Part shown: positions 33,882-48,825 of the stretch, in pieces
Layout: each line of letters opens with the position of its first letter
How positions within the stretch are numbered: position 1 is the stretch's first letter
Assembly (NCBI GenBank): GCA_015501075.1
Contig: JADNYJ010000197.1
Span: 1-64,000, forward strand
Direction of reading: 5' to 3'
Source: Gymnopilus junonius
Taxonomy: Eukaryota; Basidiomycota; Agaricomycetes; Agaricales; Galerinaceae
Length of the DNA: 64,000 nucleotides
Program-made: the position numbers and the translations under genes
Notes under the pieces: generated by a model
What the model was told of the DNA's origin: nothing
Seen by the model: only the letters and a program-made list of their open reading frames with translations
The model's database searches: none

Positions 33882-34675
33882 GGCGCGCTCAGCGAGATCC
33901 GCGTTGAGAGAGAGGCTCGGAATGGTGTTGAACCCTGAGAACGTTGATCGTGATCGAAGATATTTGTGCTTATGTACGCGTTATTGTCGATGTTTACTTC
34001 AATCTAATCTATTACTCTATTAAGAATGACGCCAGTCTCTTCCTCACGGGCCTTGATATTAATAATAATCTTATCGTGGGCAATTTCGGAAGCCATCAAA
34101 CGAGTCATAATTGCTACGGAGACGGGGTCAAAGCGGGGTAACAGATATGTATGTAACGGGGTTTATACACGACATGACCGCACCAGTAACACAAGTGCAG
34201 GGAGAGGAGATAAGAAAGCTTGTAAATCTACTCGACGAAAAACTCCAACGACGAACAGCATATATAGATGTAGGTGTCGAAAGCGAAAGCAAGAAAACGA
34301 GACGAAAGAGATGATGTTTACCGAGAATTCGAAAAAGTATGATTTGAACGATGGCGCAAGGCAGGAATAGTTCGAGGACGAAAGAACATCGTAAATCGTT
34401 CTAGGTAGATGTTGAGGAAAGAAGACTGGGCATAAGTTCCTTGAGACCATAAGATGGGCAAGGCCCCGCAGGGCAATAGATACACGATCCACTCTTTGAC
34501 GAAAAGGCTTTGAGTCCCGTATTGGGATTGAGTTGGATCATGGGCAAACACTTTTAGTTGCCGTTCAGAGATATGCAAAAGATCAGATCAACGATGAGAA
34601 AGAGGTTGAGGTTGTTGTTGGTTATGGCAGCGAAGCCGGTTGTGAGAAGGGACATGTGGTAGTGGGGGCGATAGG
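33882..34675. other. Intergenic
   Basis: Upstream of the condensin gene. Several short frames on both strands, none with codon bias or motif. Confidence 0.35.
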
Positions 34676-35489
34676 TCAGCCGGGTGCTTCAGGCTCAGCG
34701 CGGGAATCCGCGTCTTCTAAGGGTTCTTCTTCCCTGTGTTCATTATTAGGAATAAATGACGGGTCGATAGTGGGGGACCATGCACGACGAGGTCTCTCTT
34801 CAGCCTCGTCGTCGTCTTGATTGAACGATCGCCGTCGTTTTCTCTGTTTCTTGGGCGTCGTCGTGCACTCTGGCATCGTGGCATCGCTGGTAGCCGAGAT
34901 ACCCTCGATCCAGGCCAGCACTGCATCAGTGGGATCACTGGACGGCAGAAGGTCCAGTGCCAGGGAGTTGGGGAGGGGCGTGGGGACGGGTTCGACCCCA
35001 TAGGCCTCAGATGGGTGGAAGAAGAATGGGAGTGTGGGGGTGTCGTCAGCGCCCGGAACGAGCGGGAAATCGAAGCTGCCTGGCCCGTGCCCTCGGTGAA
35101 GGAGTCGAGGTCCTTGAGGAGGGGGGCATTGGGTGGTGGGATGGATCGCTCCTCCCCATACCAGTTGTGCCCAGCGCTGTAGAGCAATCGTTAGGAGTAA
35201 CAGAGCAACAATGGGGGAAACGAGACAGACAAAGGGCGTTCTGGAGATGCCAGAAAGACGTGAGAGCTTTTGAGAGCTGGGGGGGTGGGCAGGGATGCGT
35301 TGGTGGAGGATGGGTGTTGGCGTTTGGCTCAGCACTGTGAGAGTGGGTGAGTCCTGTCATGGTGGGGGACAGCAAGAGAGCGCACCAGTCCTGGAAGCCT
35401 TTTATACTGAGGCCCCTTAGGCTCTCAAGCATGTCCCTGTCGTCGTCTGGGTGGACGGTGGATTTTGGCGAATTGGAAAGTGCAGACAT
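34676..35489 (-). CDS. Hypothetical nuclear-type protein, splice model uncertain
   Basis: An ATG at 35489 opens a frame starting MSALSNSPKSTVHPDDDRD with good codon sense. A different frame further on carries an acidic/Pro-rich stretch, LPSSDPTDAVLAWIEGIS, and a clear nuclear-localisation-like cluster PKKQRKRRRS before its stop at 34676. At least one intron between about 35390 and 35170 must join them; candidate acceptors are CTACAG and CCCCAG. A third frame also looks sensible in the middle, so exon limits are unresolved. No domain recognised. A regulatory nuclear protein is a guess from composition only. Confidence 0.4.
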
Positions 35490-36718
35490 ATGGGCTATGG
35501 GTCTGATCGCTTCCTGCGGTTATGGCGGGTTATTCATGACGACGGCAGGGGCGACGAGCAGCTACACGTACTTATTAGTTGGGCTAGAGAGAGAAAAGAA
35601 AGAGAGAGGGGATAATATATAGGGTATACGAGGAACGGGTGTACAGGCCCGTTATAAAAGAAAGATGAGGGTGGAAGGAAAGAGTCCGATTTCAATCTCC
35701 GCTACTTATCACTCTTTCTTTCCTACGGCGCAGCACTGCCTTCTCCTCCTAATATTCGCACGACGGCTTGTCCGGATTTCTTCTTTTGCAACAAATAACG
35801 CTGTTTTTTTCATCCTGGAATTCAGGAGAGTACGCAGGAGACTGTGGGTGCGAGAGGGATCTAAGGAACTGACCTCCCTGGACTATCACCTAATATAAGC
35901 CTTCGCTGGAGAGAGAAGGGGCCTTCAGAGTCTGGAGGCCGGCCGGTCAACAGCTTCTCCCCTTTCGTATCGTTCCTTGATGCGAGGTCATCCGTGTTCG
36001 ATGTCAGATGGTACAGGTGACGGCATGCTATTTGGTTGCAATAGTGACTGAGCGTCGAATACTTACGAGGACTTGTTTAACCATATCATAGGCCAAGCGC
36101 CGAATCTGATAGCCTTCGATGGCGCAGTTAATTAGAGCGCTCATGATTATTGATTGATCATAATTAAATGAATTGCGGACGTTATCTGAGTGCATACAGA
36201 CGCAATGCGCAGATAATCGCAGCAGTCTGGGGCTTGATATCTCACTCACGGAAAGCCGACAATAATAACGCGCGAACAAATGGTGCAATATTGAGCTACA
36301 TCTTTCAGAATAATTCCCAAGTGTGCCGATTATGATGATACACCAAGTATATTAGAATAGATACAGACGAGAGGTTGATAACAAAATTCCGTAGCCAAAA
36401 AAATGGTCAGCGCAACATAGGTGATACAGACTCTGAAACAAGATGTTCCGGAGTGCTTCAGCCAACATTCGTCCAACACCCGTGAACGTCGCAAAGCTAA
36501 CAGAATCGGTTAGATTTGAGCATGCTTATAGCCAAAGACCACGTACTTTATGCACTGCAACGAAGGCCTTTTCGTTCATCAGAACAATCTGATGGAGGAT
36601 AATATTGTCGCACCACGTTGCGCAACGTCAGCGCAAATGCGTAGGTGGGATGAATTGGCCATGTCGCTTCTTGTAGAGCCAAAGCACGTATATCAGCTTA
36701 TCGGATCCTGTAATACCG
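35490..36718. other. Intergenic, nothing firm
   Basis: Frames at 36028-36288 (minus) and 36550-36750 (plus) lack supporting features. The plus-strand frame could be a 5' piece of the next weak gene. Confidence 0.35.
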
Positions 36719-37304
36719 GTGCTCCTACATCAAACTTTTGTTGCCCATGACGTCCGACGAACATGGCCTGTGTTACTGCAGGAGATTTCAGTGCGAAGGC
36801 CTCCACATTCCATCGACATAAAATACTCCCCAGTGACTGCCCAACAACGTCAAGACATTTTCGGGCGCCTAAATCATGTTTACTATGTAGATAGCTTGTC
36901 CAACGGAAGGCCAGGTAGTCTCGTTGGTTCGTTATGGGCAGCCCATCTGTCCGGCCCGAAAGTCCGAAAAGCCATCTGCTGGACCTTGGCCAAGCTCGTC
37001 GACGAGAACGGAGTAGTAAGTAAAACTGTTCGGGAGGAGCATATGTAACGAGCATAGCTTCAGCGATAGCAAAGAAGCTCGGAAAACAGGAAATGAATCT
37101 GGTATAGCTCATTCATCAGTCCAGGACGGAGCCCCGCCGCTGTTCGTGTTGTCCTTCGAGTATGACCCCGAGTGCTTCTGCAGAGCTTCCCACCGTATGA
37201 TGGGACAGTGGCTGAAGATGGGCAGAGGAAATTTCAAGGCTGGCCTGGGCCAATTTGTTCAGTCGATCCGTCAAAGGCTGGCCGAAGGACTTGAGACAGG
37301 ATGA
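36719..37304 (+). CDS. Hypothetical protein, two exons, start unknown
   Basis: An open frame to 37015 (including GRLNHVYYVDSLSNGRPGS) joins through GTAAGT to GTCCAG (37016-37124) with a second exon 37125-37304 in the same phase. That exon encodes a Lys/Arg-rich helix (HRMMGQWLKMGRGNFKAG) and ends TGA. The spliced sense is better than either competing minus-strand frame. The true start is not clear and no family was recognised; it may be a remnant. Confidence 0.35.
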
Positions 37305-37519
37305 CGGTTGCTAAGGTCGACTAGAATTGGCGCAGCTGGGAGCAAGCTAATAGTTCCACGACACCCAAGATGATGCAGATGAGCCACGTAGGAGATTCAG
37401 TAGCACGGTGTTGAGAGTGGAAGACTGGCGGGATTTGTTTGTGCTTTGTTTGTCGCAGTTGGATGATACGTGGCTCCAAAGTTTGAGATATGGCTGCTGC
37501 TCTGTCCCTCTCATATACT

Positions 37520-40204
<2,685 letters not shown>

Positions 40205-41398
40205 TACGTGGGTTGTCGGTATACTTCACGATCTAGCATTTCTAAGTTCGACGTGAATGATCCTTGCTGGCCTGGGCCGCTGGGTGATGCATGTAGTTGT
40301 ATTTTTTTTTCTTCAAAGAGAATAGAGTACGAGTGGGCGGGAGTAATGGATATTTTTTTCAAACTCACTTTCACCGAGGTTCCGTCGTCGGTTGACGTGT
40401 GATGCCACTGTGCTAGCATTCCAACGCCTCACTGAACCCGGTTCTGTTCTGAAGCAATAAGGAGAAGGTTCTTTCGCCACTGGCAACTCGCTTGCAACTC
40501 CGAATTCTCGACGCCTTTGTCCTTTGTCACAGGTTCCTCGGGAAATTCTTCCTAGCACTCCTATCACCATTGGATCTGGCTTGTGTAATGCGCAATGTTC
40601 TATTCTCCTTTGATTTCTTAGGCGTTGTTGGATCTTCTTGTACATGATCAAGCCGGTCTTCGGTCGATTTCTTCTGCACCTATTCAAGATTTCTCAAGCT
40701 CTATCTGGATATGTCCGACCTTTTGACCTAAGGGCCGACGGACGATAGCAGTTTGCTTATTGGCCAGCTCTCTTATTTCTCGCACGTTCGCAAGCAGTCG
40801 CCCGAATTAAATTCAGCATAAATTGTCATATTTCTTTTTTGGACGTCATGCGCCACAGTTGCCATTTTGAACCTACGCAAAACTCTCGTTATTCGAATCG
40901 TCGAAACGTTGTCTTTGGGTCGTATTCCTGAATCCTGGCACCCAGAGGAATTCACTGAGCTGTAAAAAAAGTCAGACAAATACCCAGCAAGATATCCACC
41001 GCACACCGAATACCAAAATGCACATGCACGTCCGGAGGTAAACGGTCTTTTCTCACCAATGTTTCTAGGAAGAAGGTCAGTATAGAAACAGGCTGAGATG
41101 AAAATGTCTGATAGAATAGAACTCTTGAAACGCCTCTCTCTTGATGCCTTAGCGTGCTCGAGGGTGGGTGGCCAGCAAAGCCCTATGCTTTCCAAAAGAA
41201 TACAAGGGCATGGGCACTGGGCAGAGCCACAGGCAGGTATACCCGTTTGTAGTTGCATACCGGAGACATAGCTAAAAGGGATTGATTGTTCAAGGATCAG
41301 CCACCTTGAATGGCGTTTCATAAATGTGCGGCACGCCAAGCCGAATTTGATCTCAGCGTCTGTTGGTGGGTTGATGATGGGTGAAGTGAGGAGGTAGT
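40205..41398. other. Intergenic with paralogous upstream repeat
   Basis: From about 41030 the sequence is a diverged copy of the region upstream of the other small-secreted-protein genes (inverted matches at 49.9-50.1 and 52.0-52.2 kb). The 188-codon minus-strand frame at 40773-41339 lies in this repeated non-coding sequence and is not accepted as a gene. Confidence 0.5.
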
Positions 41399-41410
41399 GC
41401 TATTAATAGC
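41399..41410. promoter_or_regulatory. Palindrome upstream of secreted protein A
   Basis: GCTATTAATAGC, a perfect 12-nt dyad followed by CACGTGTCGCG, about 580 nt before the ATG. Related dyads precede the other copies. Confidence 0.55.
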
Positions 41411-41885
41411 GCACGTGTCGCGTTTTTTCTCTGGGTCCACGAAAAGGTCACCCTAGAAATCGGGAAAACTACGAGAAGGTATTTATTTTAGGTATTTATT
41501 TGATTCCATCCTACGTATGTAGTTTCAACAAATGCAAGTGTAGTGTTATCCTAGGAGGAATTTGACGGCACAAATTAGCCAAAGAGCCTTTTCGAAAGAA
41601 AAAAAATCCTGGCGGGACGAGGTTGAGTGGATCGACTCGAATTAAATCGGAGATGTAGTTAGGCAGCTCTAACCAGATGCTCTCGCCTAGATCAGCACAT
41701 AACTCACATAAACACCAATAATGCCACGATATTTCGCTCCTCGCTGACTCAAGCGCAATGGGAAAACGCGAACGTGTGAGAGACGTAACTTGCTTGCCTT
41801 CAGCGTCATATTGACCACCGAATAAGTCAACAACCATAATTCGGCATCCATCTTGTACGGGCTCAAATAACCGCCTTGAAAAGGG

Positions 41886-41892
41886 TATAAAA
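41886..41892 (+). promoter_or_regulatory. TATA box of secreted protein A
   Basis: TATAAAA about 100 nt before the ATG; same spacing in copies B and C. Confidence 0.65.
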
Positions 41893-41988
41893 GGTGGGCA
41901 TTCGTTCCTTTAAAGTCTCCATAGCACTCAATCAGTTCTATACAACAATCCTCACCAGCTTCTTAACAACACTTCACCCGAATTCAAC

Positions 41989-42507
41989 ATGCAGTTCAAG
42001 CTCTCCAAAGCTTTCGTCGCCCTCTCTGCCGTCGCCGTCGCTTCTGCCTCTGTCATCGTTGCAAAGCGCGATGACGCCGCTACCTGCACTCTCGTGCTCA
42101 CCCCCAGTGCTCCGGTCGACCCGAGCACTGACCTCGTCGGAGAGTTCAACTTTGGTATGCCATTTCCTCTCAAAATCGAGTCTTTAACGATCTTACATGT
42201 TCTTCTCTAGTCATCGGCCGTGCTCTCGCTCTGGAGACTGGAGCGGGTATTGAGGTGATTGCATCGTCCTTGAGAACCTTACCCGCTCACCTTTGGCACT
42301 TAAAATTCTGATACTGATATCTTTCTCATATAGCAACTCGGTTCCTCTTTCACCCAGAACGCAGATGGCACATACACCGTCGTCGACACTATTTCTGCCG
42401 ATGGCTTGACCGCCGCGCAAACCGCCTCTGACATCGAAGGCTGGGTCGGCCAGACCGAGACCGGCATTGCTGCAAACTGGCTCGTCAACTCGGTTACCTG
42501 CGCTTGA
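41989..42507 (+). CDS. Small secreted protein, paralogue A
   Basis: Exons 41989-42154, 42211-42254 and 42334-42507 give 127 residues. Residues 1-20 form a signal peptide (MQFKLSKAFVALSAVAVASA). A Lys-Arg site follows (VIVAKRDDAA), a typical Kex2 cleavage point, leaving a mature chain of roughly 98 residues. The mature part has two cysteines, one near each end, consistent with one disulfide, and a Gly/Thr/Asp-rich middle (NADGTYTVVDTISADGLTAAQT). No family known to me. Two near-identical paralogues (B, C) have exactly the same exon lengths (166, 44, 174 nt). Secretion and processing are inferred from sequence. Confidence 0.9.
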
Positions 42508-42959
42508 GCTTTCAATTGGCCGCCGCGTTCAAGGCTTCATTTTGAACACAATTATGCATTGATTCGAGAAGGAGGGTAGGAATGGATTGGACGATACTCA
42601 TTTGAAAAACCTTGAAAAAATATACATTCTTTACTTGGACCCGTTATTATCGTTTGTAGACTCTGCAAAAATCCGAATTTTATTACTCTACTTGTGTGTC
42701 TTAAGCCCTCGTCATATAATAATTTTAAAGAGGTCTTCTATTCTACATTCGGTAAAAAAAGACCTTAGGCTATCCTCGATTTACCAACTGACCATTCTGA
42801 AACCCCGTATATTATAGCTCATAAATAAAATTTGCAGCCCTTCACCGTTAGCCGCACTCCCGGACCAAAGTCAGGTGTAACATCAGAATATCAGAAGAAC
42901 AGAGGAAACGAAGAAGCACAAGTGTCGAGATTTTTGTGAAAATGAAATTATTGAAACAA
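42508..42959. other. 3' flank of secreted protein A
   Basis: AT-rich; no gene recognised. Confidence 0.35.
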
Positions 42960-43730
42960 CTGTCGACATCCAGGTGGTGGGTCCAAGGTGGGTCATTAAA
43001 GCCCTACGCCTACCAAAAAGAATACAAGGGCACCAACAAAGTTACAGGCAAAATGCCCAATTTAGGACTCTTAACCCCGTAAAAGGAGGGTCAGCCGCAG
43101 AGCTGGCGTTTCATGATAATGCCAAGCAGGCTTGATTCTCAGCGTCTCTTGTCATCAATTGGTCGTTGATGATCGGTACCAGTGCTATTAATAACTCACA
43201 CGCGTCGCGCTCTCGATGTTGGACAGGGTGATCTTCTGGAATATCACTCGATTGAGTCGGAAGCCGAAGGATCGTCCCAAATCACGGATTACATTTTTTT
43301 TTACAATAACTAAGAAGTAAAAAAGAAAATTTTCACCACTCACATGTAACGAGCACATTAAATCACTAATAATAAAAAATAAAAATAACTAGAGTCGAGT
43401 CAATAGAGCAAGTGTAATCAAGTGGAATAAGAATTATTCTAGAAATACGACCACTAAATAAACCGGGGCGTTACCGATATGCTCCCAAGAATTCTGCTAT
43501 ATCCCGTGCTTCCTTGACTCAAGTACAAAGGGAAAACACGAACGTGAGGGCCGCATATTAATTTTCATCGCACCGTAGTCATCAATGTGCTTCAAGTGGA
43601 CCAACATGAGGTAGTCTTCTCATTTCATGGGCTCAACTTACCGCCTGGAAAAATGTATAAAAGGCACACAATCGATACTGTAACGTCCCGTGGCACTCAA
43701 GCAGTTCTATACAACTAGAGGAGTGGGACA
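42960..43730 (+). repeat. Promoter-only copy (D) of the secreted-protein unit
   Basis: Matches the upstream regions of A, B and C. It holds a rearranged dyad GCTATTAATAAC at 43184-43195 followed by CACACGCGTCGCGC, a TATAAAA at 43656-43662, and the leader ACTCAAGCAGTTCTATACAAC. Where the coding exon should start, the sequence switches to unrelated AT-rich DNA. No part of the coding sequence remains. Confidence 0.75.
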
Positions 43731-44016
43731 GTACTTATAAAATTAAAAAATAAAACTTTGTTAATCTTGGCTTGGAGTTTATGCTCTCTGTGAACATCTC
43801 ATTATATTCTTTAATTGCCACATGTAGGTCGTACGTTGCCTCCTCTAGCACGCATTCCGCTTTGCGCAAAAACTCGTCTCATCAATTGGTGAGAGGCACA
43901 GTTTGAATGCTACGAAAGAAAAATGCTGTCCTTTAAAGTACATAAAAAGTACGGCAAAAAACCCTGGTCGGCTACGCATGTCCAATGACCAATTGTACAT
44001 ACTGGAAGGAAAACAA
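43731..44016. other. AT-rich gap before tRNA
   Basis: No gene seen. Four A at 44010-44013 are a T run on the minus strand, a possible weak terminator for the tRNA. Confidence 0.4.
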
Positions 44017-44096
44017 TGACCGAGACAGGGGTCGAACCTGCAATCTCCTGATGTCGCAATTCGTAGTCAGACGCGATGCCATTTCGCCACACGGCC
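44017..44096 (-). tRNA. tRNA-Arg (anticodon ACG) with 8-nt intron
   Basis: Minus-strand sequence folds as a tRNA. The acceptor pair is GGCCGTG with CTCGGTC, and the D arm is GCGA...TCGC. The anticodon stem TCTGA/TCAGG holds the loop CTACGAA, and the T arm is GCAGG-TTCGACC-CCTGT. Eight extra bases sit one nucleotide after the anticodon, the normal tRNA intron site. The reading frame over this stretch is not a protein. Confidence 0.88.
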
Positions 44097-44289
44097 ATGT
44101 GTTAATAGTCCCTAATTGCTCTACACGACTGTAGTCCACGAAGGTCCGCGCGTTGCACCGTTCCAACCCATGTCTCTCAACAAGAAAGTCCAGCTTCAGC
44201 TTCTTCGCCCGCTTTTGTCTATAAATAGCCGCTTTATGCATAGACAGCCCGGTAAACCGACGTTTTCAGTAGATCTCGATGTAGTCAAA

Positions 44290-44510
44290 AGAGAAAGAGT
44301 CCCTGGCCTACCCGATACATGGTCGATATGAAACCAGGATATTCTCCAGGCATAGCGATGGCAAAAATTCCCCCATCTGCCGGATTGATTGTAGGGTCTT
44401 GGGACTCTAGTGATGAATTTTCTGGATTTGCAGGTATGACAGGTCCTGTAGCCATCAACTACAGTCTGACTATCAATGGAGTTGGCAGGGGTATTCAAAA
44501 TGAAACGCTC
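44290..44510 (+). repeat. Degenerate gene fragment, inverted copy 1
   Basis: The plus-strand frame reads DMKPGYSPGIAMAKIPPSAG and continues with fair codon sense. An inverted diverged copy lies at 45870-46090. Family not recognised. Confidence 0.6.
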
Positions 44511-45116
44511 ACCATGCTTCGTCCAATGCCTGAGGTCAAATCTGTCTACGAGTCAGATATCTTCTATCTGTGCTCGTCGTGAGAGTCGAATACTCTTGTT
44601 CAAGGTTGTTCCTATCTCTATTGTCAGCCGCTCGAAGGACAACTACAGAGGAAGAGCGAAAGGGGTCGCGCCTTGGAGCATCGGCCTGAGCCAAGTAGCG
44701 TTGTGTTCGACACCGAATTTTTTCTGAACACGGTGGCGATGACTAGCGGCTCCAAACTTTAACGCCGGAGACAAAAAATAGTGGCTTTTCACCATCTTCA
44801 CAGACTCTCATGCTGTAATTTCATTCATACATGTGCCGACCTCCAGTGCAGGGCTAAGTAGTCTCGAAGCAGCCAACACTGAAATCACTGGTCATAAGCC
44901 AAGTCGGGCTCTCGTTAGCTCTCTGTTTCTCATCGGATGTTGTTATTAGCCTTTATTATTTCTTACTTGCTTCTATCACAGAGAAGGCTCTTGAGATGAA
45001 GTGTCCGGTATTGAAGATCGTGCAGCATGGACCCCACCAGGACCCATCTCGGGCTCTGTATCTGACGTTGGACAGACTTGGTCCAGCCCTTCTGTCCGAA
45101 TCTGTCGGCGTGTCAT
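44511..45116. other. Between fragment copy and tRNA
   Basis: No supported gene; some continuation of the degenerate fragment is possible to about 44750. Confidence 0.3.
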
Positions 45117-45196
45117 GGCCGTGTGGCGAAATGGCATCGCGTCTGACTACGAAACGCGATATCAGGAGATTGCAGGTTCGACCCCTGTCTCGGTCA
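45117..45196 (+). tRNA. tRNA-Arg (anticodon ACG) with 8-nt intron
   Basis: Same fold and anticodon as the minus-strand copy at 44017-44096, differing mainly within the 8-nt intron. Followed by five T at 45208-45212, a Pol III stop signal. The two genes point away from each other about 1 kb apart. Confidence 0.9.
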
Positions 45197-45207
45197 TCTT
45201 AGGTTTA

Positions 45208-45212
45208 TTTTT
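45208..45212 (+). terminator. Pol III T-run terminator
   Basis: TTTTT twelve nt after the tRNA-Arg end. Confidence 0.6.
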
Positions 45213-45869
45213 CCTCATTTTTTCCTTTTTCTTTCTGTGGAGTGCATGATGGGACTACTTAGACGAAGTGCACCTTCACCAAGTATATGAGGGTAAATTT
45301 GTGTGTATACCTTCCTGTAGGGCAGGGTCCCTTAGCTTTAATATTGGAGGGGCAGCTGTAAGTTCCTGCTCGAGATCTGAGTACCAGGATAGATGCAGTA
45401 GAAAACATGTATCCTGAACTATACAGACTTCTCATCTTGACTTGACTAGCTAACTAAAAATAGGAGGCTTGACTGCAGGAGAAAGGAGTAATCTCAAGAT
45501 GCGATCTCTTTATTCCTTCCGCTTTTCCTCTGGAAAGACACTTGGAATGGTTAATGACACAGATAAGATGAAGTTAAGTCGCAAGCTCAGACAAGAAGAC
45601 TACTTAATCTCTCACTATGTATTTCTTAGTTCAGGGACATGGTAAATGTCTCGGCGGTGGAGTAGGCCAAAGGGTCCCAAGCTGGTCGCTGGCTTAAGGG
45701 AACGCGTAGGGACGCGGTGAGGATGCGGTTGGGATCGTGTCTTAGGTCTAACAGGAATGACTACGGGATCTATCTATGATGAGGTCACGTGCTTGGATGC
45801 CAAGCCTCCCTATTCCAGCAGTAGACAGCTTTAATCTCGGGCATTGCACGAAGCATGGCGAGCGTTTTG
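45213..45869. other. Intergenic
   Basis: Nothing recognised. Confidence 0.35.
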
Positions 45870-46090
45870 TTTTTGAACACCCCTGACAATTTCATTGCCA
45901 ATAATCAGAGTGTAGTTGGCGGTTACAGGACGTACTACCTGCAAATTCAATGAATTCATCATTCGAATCCTAAAAATTTACAATCAACCCCGCAGAGCTA
46001 GGTATTTTTGCCATCGCTATGGTTGGAGAATATCCTGGTTTCATATCGACCGCCAGAGTCCCTTCTCAGATTCCTCAGTATCTTCCGGGA
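45870..46090 (-). repeat. Degenerate gene fragment, inverted copy 2
   Basis: The reverse complement aligns with 44290-44510 over about 200 nt with many substitutions and small gaps (for example shared CCATCGCTATG and GAATATCCTGGTTTCATATC). Confidence 0.6.
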
Positions 46091-46358
46091 AAGTCTGTTT
46101 TTTGGGTCCTTGATGGTCTGTATGCGTGCAGCGGCGATTGAAAGACAAAAGGGGGGGCAGTAGTCGGACATTCTTGGTAAGAGACATGGGTCGGAGTCTG
46201 GAGAGAAAAAGAGTGTATTATGTGATCAGAAATGCTTTCGCTTTCTCGAACTTCAGTGGTATATATGTATCGCACACATAACCTGAGTACTGATGTACGT
46301 CCACTAAGCTTCCAAAGCAATAAATGGCACGCAGGCGAACGACGTCATACTTCTATAC

Positions 46359-48288
46359 TCATAAACTCTTCCCAAACTCCAACACCCTTTCCATCAACGC
46401 AACCCACTCTGCCTCAACTCTCTCCTCCTTTGTCTTCCTAGGTTCTTCATCAGCGGGAAGCTCGCCCGAACCTACACGTCTAACCCACTCATCCGCAAGC
46501 CCCCGCGCTTCGAGCTCGCGCCATGCCTTTCGTAGAGGAAGCTTTTCAGCGTAGAAATACTTCTCCCAGGGTCTTACGCGTGTTCTGGGAAGTGTCGAGG
46601 GGTTTGGTTGAGAAAGATGTTCGAAGGGTCCAGAGGATGAGTTCGAGAGAAGTGAGAAGGCCAAGTCGTCCAGCTCGTCGCGGTAGTCGAATTGACGGGC
46701 CTCTTCTGAGAAGCGGTGCCATTCTTTGGAGATGAACTCTCGGATTTTCTCGGTCGATATCGGTGTTGACGTTGGCGCTGATGTATCGGGCGTGTCGACC
46801 AGGGAGCTATCAGGGTCGTTTAGAGCATCATATTTTTCTTTGAGTTCTTGGAAGCGATTTATAATCTTCGTTTCCTCAAGTGGCAGTCTATGCGGAACTG
46901 GAAGGTTCTGTCACTGCCGCTGTTGAAGCAGGGTTGACAGCGAAAGCAGCCAACGCTGCTCGTGCTTGGACTTCTACCAAAGGAAGAGGAGCGACGCGGA
47001 CTAAGAGTCCGAGGAAGGCCAGACTTGTTGGAGGTGGTAGCCGTAATGAAGACGCTGCGTCGTCGTTGGAGGAGTTAGGCTCTGAGGAGGGGGAGAAAGA
47101 GAAACCAAAGCTAGGAATCCCAAAGAGATGTCGTGCCAGTGGGAAGACACCGTATGAGGTGTTAATTAAGTCCGTTTGTGGGAGGCGGGTAGTAAGCGGA
47201 GGGAGATAGGGGATGAGAGAGCGAGCTATTGAGAAATTTGGGCTGGGTCCTGAAGCATCTTTAGAAGTAGAAGTAGGAGGAGAGGATGCAAAAAAAGGAA
47301 AGTCGACTTCATAGCCCGTTGCAAGTATGCAGTAGTGTATGTTTTGCTCCTCCGAGCCATCCTCGAAATATGCCTTCCTGATTCAGAGAATCGGCTTACG
47401 CGTGGCTTGGGGATGGCACCCGCAGCTTCTTTGCTTGGAACTGGGTCTGGAAGAGTTTCAACATCAGGAGGGGGAGTTGAAGCGGAAGAGGAGGCCGCAG
47501 CGCGTGCAACAGCAGAATTTGCAGAGAAGGAATGTATGACCCGACCTGCGAGAGGGACAAGTTCGGTCGTTATGTCTGATCCACTTGGACCGCCGCCTAT
47601 GACGAGAATCGTGAGGTCCTTGAGCTCGAGTTTGGGGTTTGCGTTGGAGGAAGGCAATGGAATAGAAGAGGGATTACGGTAGAACATGGAGTGAGATGCG
47701 CGGCCAGACGCAAACCAGGTGTCAAGACCGGGAATGGTGGCGTATCTCGGCATGTTGTGGTGTCCATTGCATACCAGGAGGAGGTCGAATGCCCATTTAG
47801 TTCTTTGATTAACGTTGGTTGTTTCTACAGCCCATTTGTTCTGGTCTGGGTCCCAGTCGGCGCTTACTACTCTTGTATTGAGAAGAATGTGTTTGTGCAG
47901 GCCGAAAGAGGAGGCGTATGATTCGAGGTAGGTCTGGACCACTCCTGCCTTTGGAAAGAGCGGAGTGCTAGCTGGGAAGGGGAGCGATGTGAATGCCATG
48001 ACGGGATGTGGCAGGTTGGTAGTTAGCGAGTCATACAGGGGCGTTGCTGGTGGCGAATTGCCTGGTTCCGATGGAGGAGGAGGGGAAGGAAGCCTGACAA
48101 TACGAAAGGTCAGAACAGGTATGAACTCAGATGGTGAAAACGAACCATACACCTCCGACATTCTCCCTGGCTTCAAAGGCAGTCGGGATCCATAGCCCAG
48201 CTTTATACTGGGGAGTATCAGTGATAGCTTTGAGAGCTGCCAGACCAGCTGGGCCAGCACCAACGATCCCGATTCTCTGTGCGGCCAT
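46359..48288 (-). CDS. Flavin-containing monooxygenase-like protein, with frame breaks
   Basis: FAD/NADPH-dependent oxygenase of the FMO/N-hydroxylating class. First exon 48146-48288 encodes the FAD loop GIVGAGPAGLAAL and ENVGGVW. Exon two starts at 48093 and carries the FMO-type signature (GRASHSMFYR), the NADPH loop VIGGGPSGSDI and IPKPRV. ATGYEVDF lies in a frame one base off, beginning near 47385; the likely cause is a lost A in GGAAGG, as a 22-nt intron would be too short. A second frame change near 46910 could be a short intron of about 36 nt or another indel. The C-terminal part (EKYFYAEKLPLRKAWREL ... EFGKSL) ends at 46359. The domain order fits one gene; functionality is uncertain. 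Confidence 0.7.
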
Positions 48289-48825
48289 GGGATGAGTATT
48301 CAGAGGTGCACCGTTCTTGCATCATGGTCGCTGTAAATAGCGTTATCATTCCTGTTTGCACTTGTGTACGCGTTCTGGACCCTTTACAGTCCTAAATGCG
48401 GTATTTTCTCGTGAGACTCTCATACTGTCCTACCTGGCATGTAAACCGCAATTTTGCATTGGGGCGGCCGGTTATATCGCATGTACTACCAGTGTCACTC
48501 AGCCATTATATGAATAAATTTATGGCTAAGGTGAGCCACTATTAAAAAATTGCAGCTTGTTGCGACTTTTTCAGAAAGCGGCTGAACGCCTGCTGGTGGC
48601 TCATGGCATGGTCAAAGCTTAAACACAAAAGTACGACAATGAAATTGAGATCTCCGCAAATAGTACAAACGATCATAACTTCAAGCCAAGAATAAGAAAC
48701 CTATTTTTCGGATTTATTTAATTTTAATAAGTACTATTTCCTCCACTCCCTACTAACTCTCTTTATCGAACCAACGTAAACTTCATTCAAAATAAAGCCT
48801 TGAACGGGGCCGCCACCTTAAAACC

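Noticed and set aside
40773..41339. 188-codon minus-strand frame
   Set aside because: It overlaps non-coding sequence repeated upstream of the other secreted-protein copies, where the frame is not kept, and it has no motif.
43910..44241. Frames starting MAVWRNGIASDY on both strands near 44.0 and 45.1 kb
   Set aside because: These are translations of the tRNA-Arg genes.
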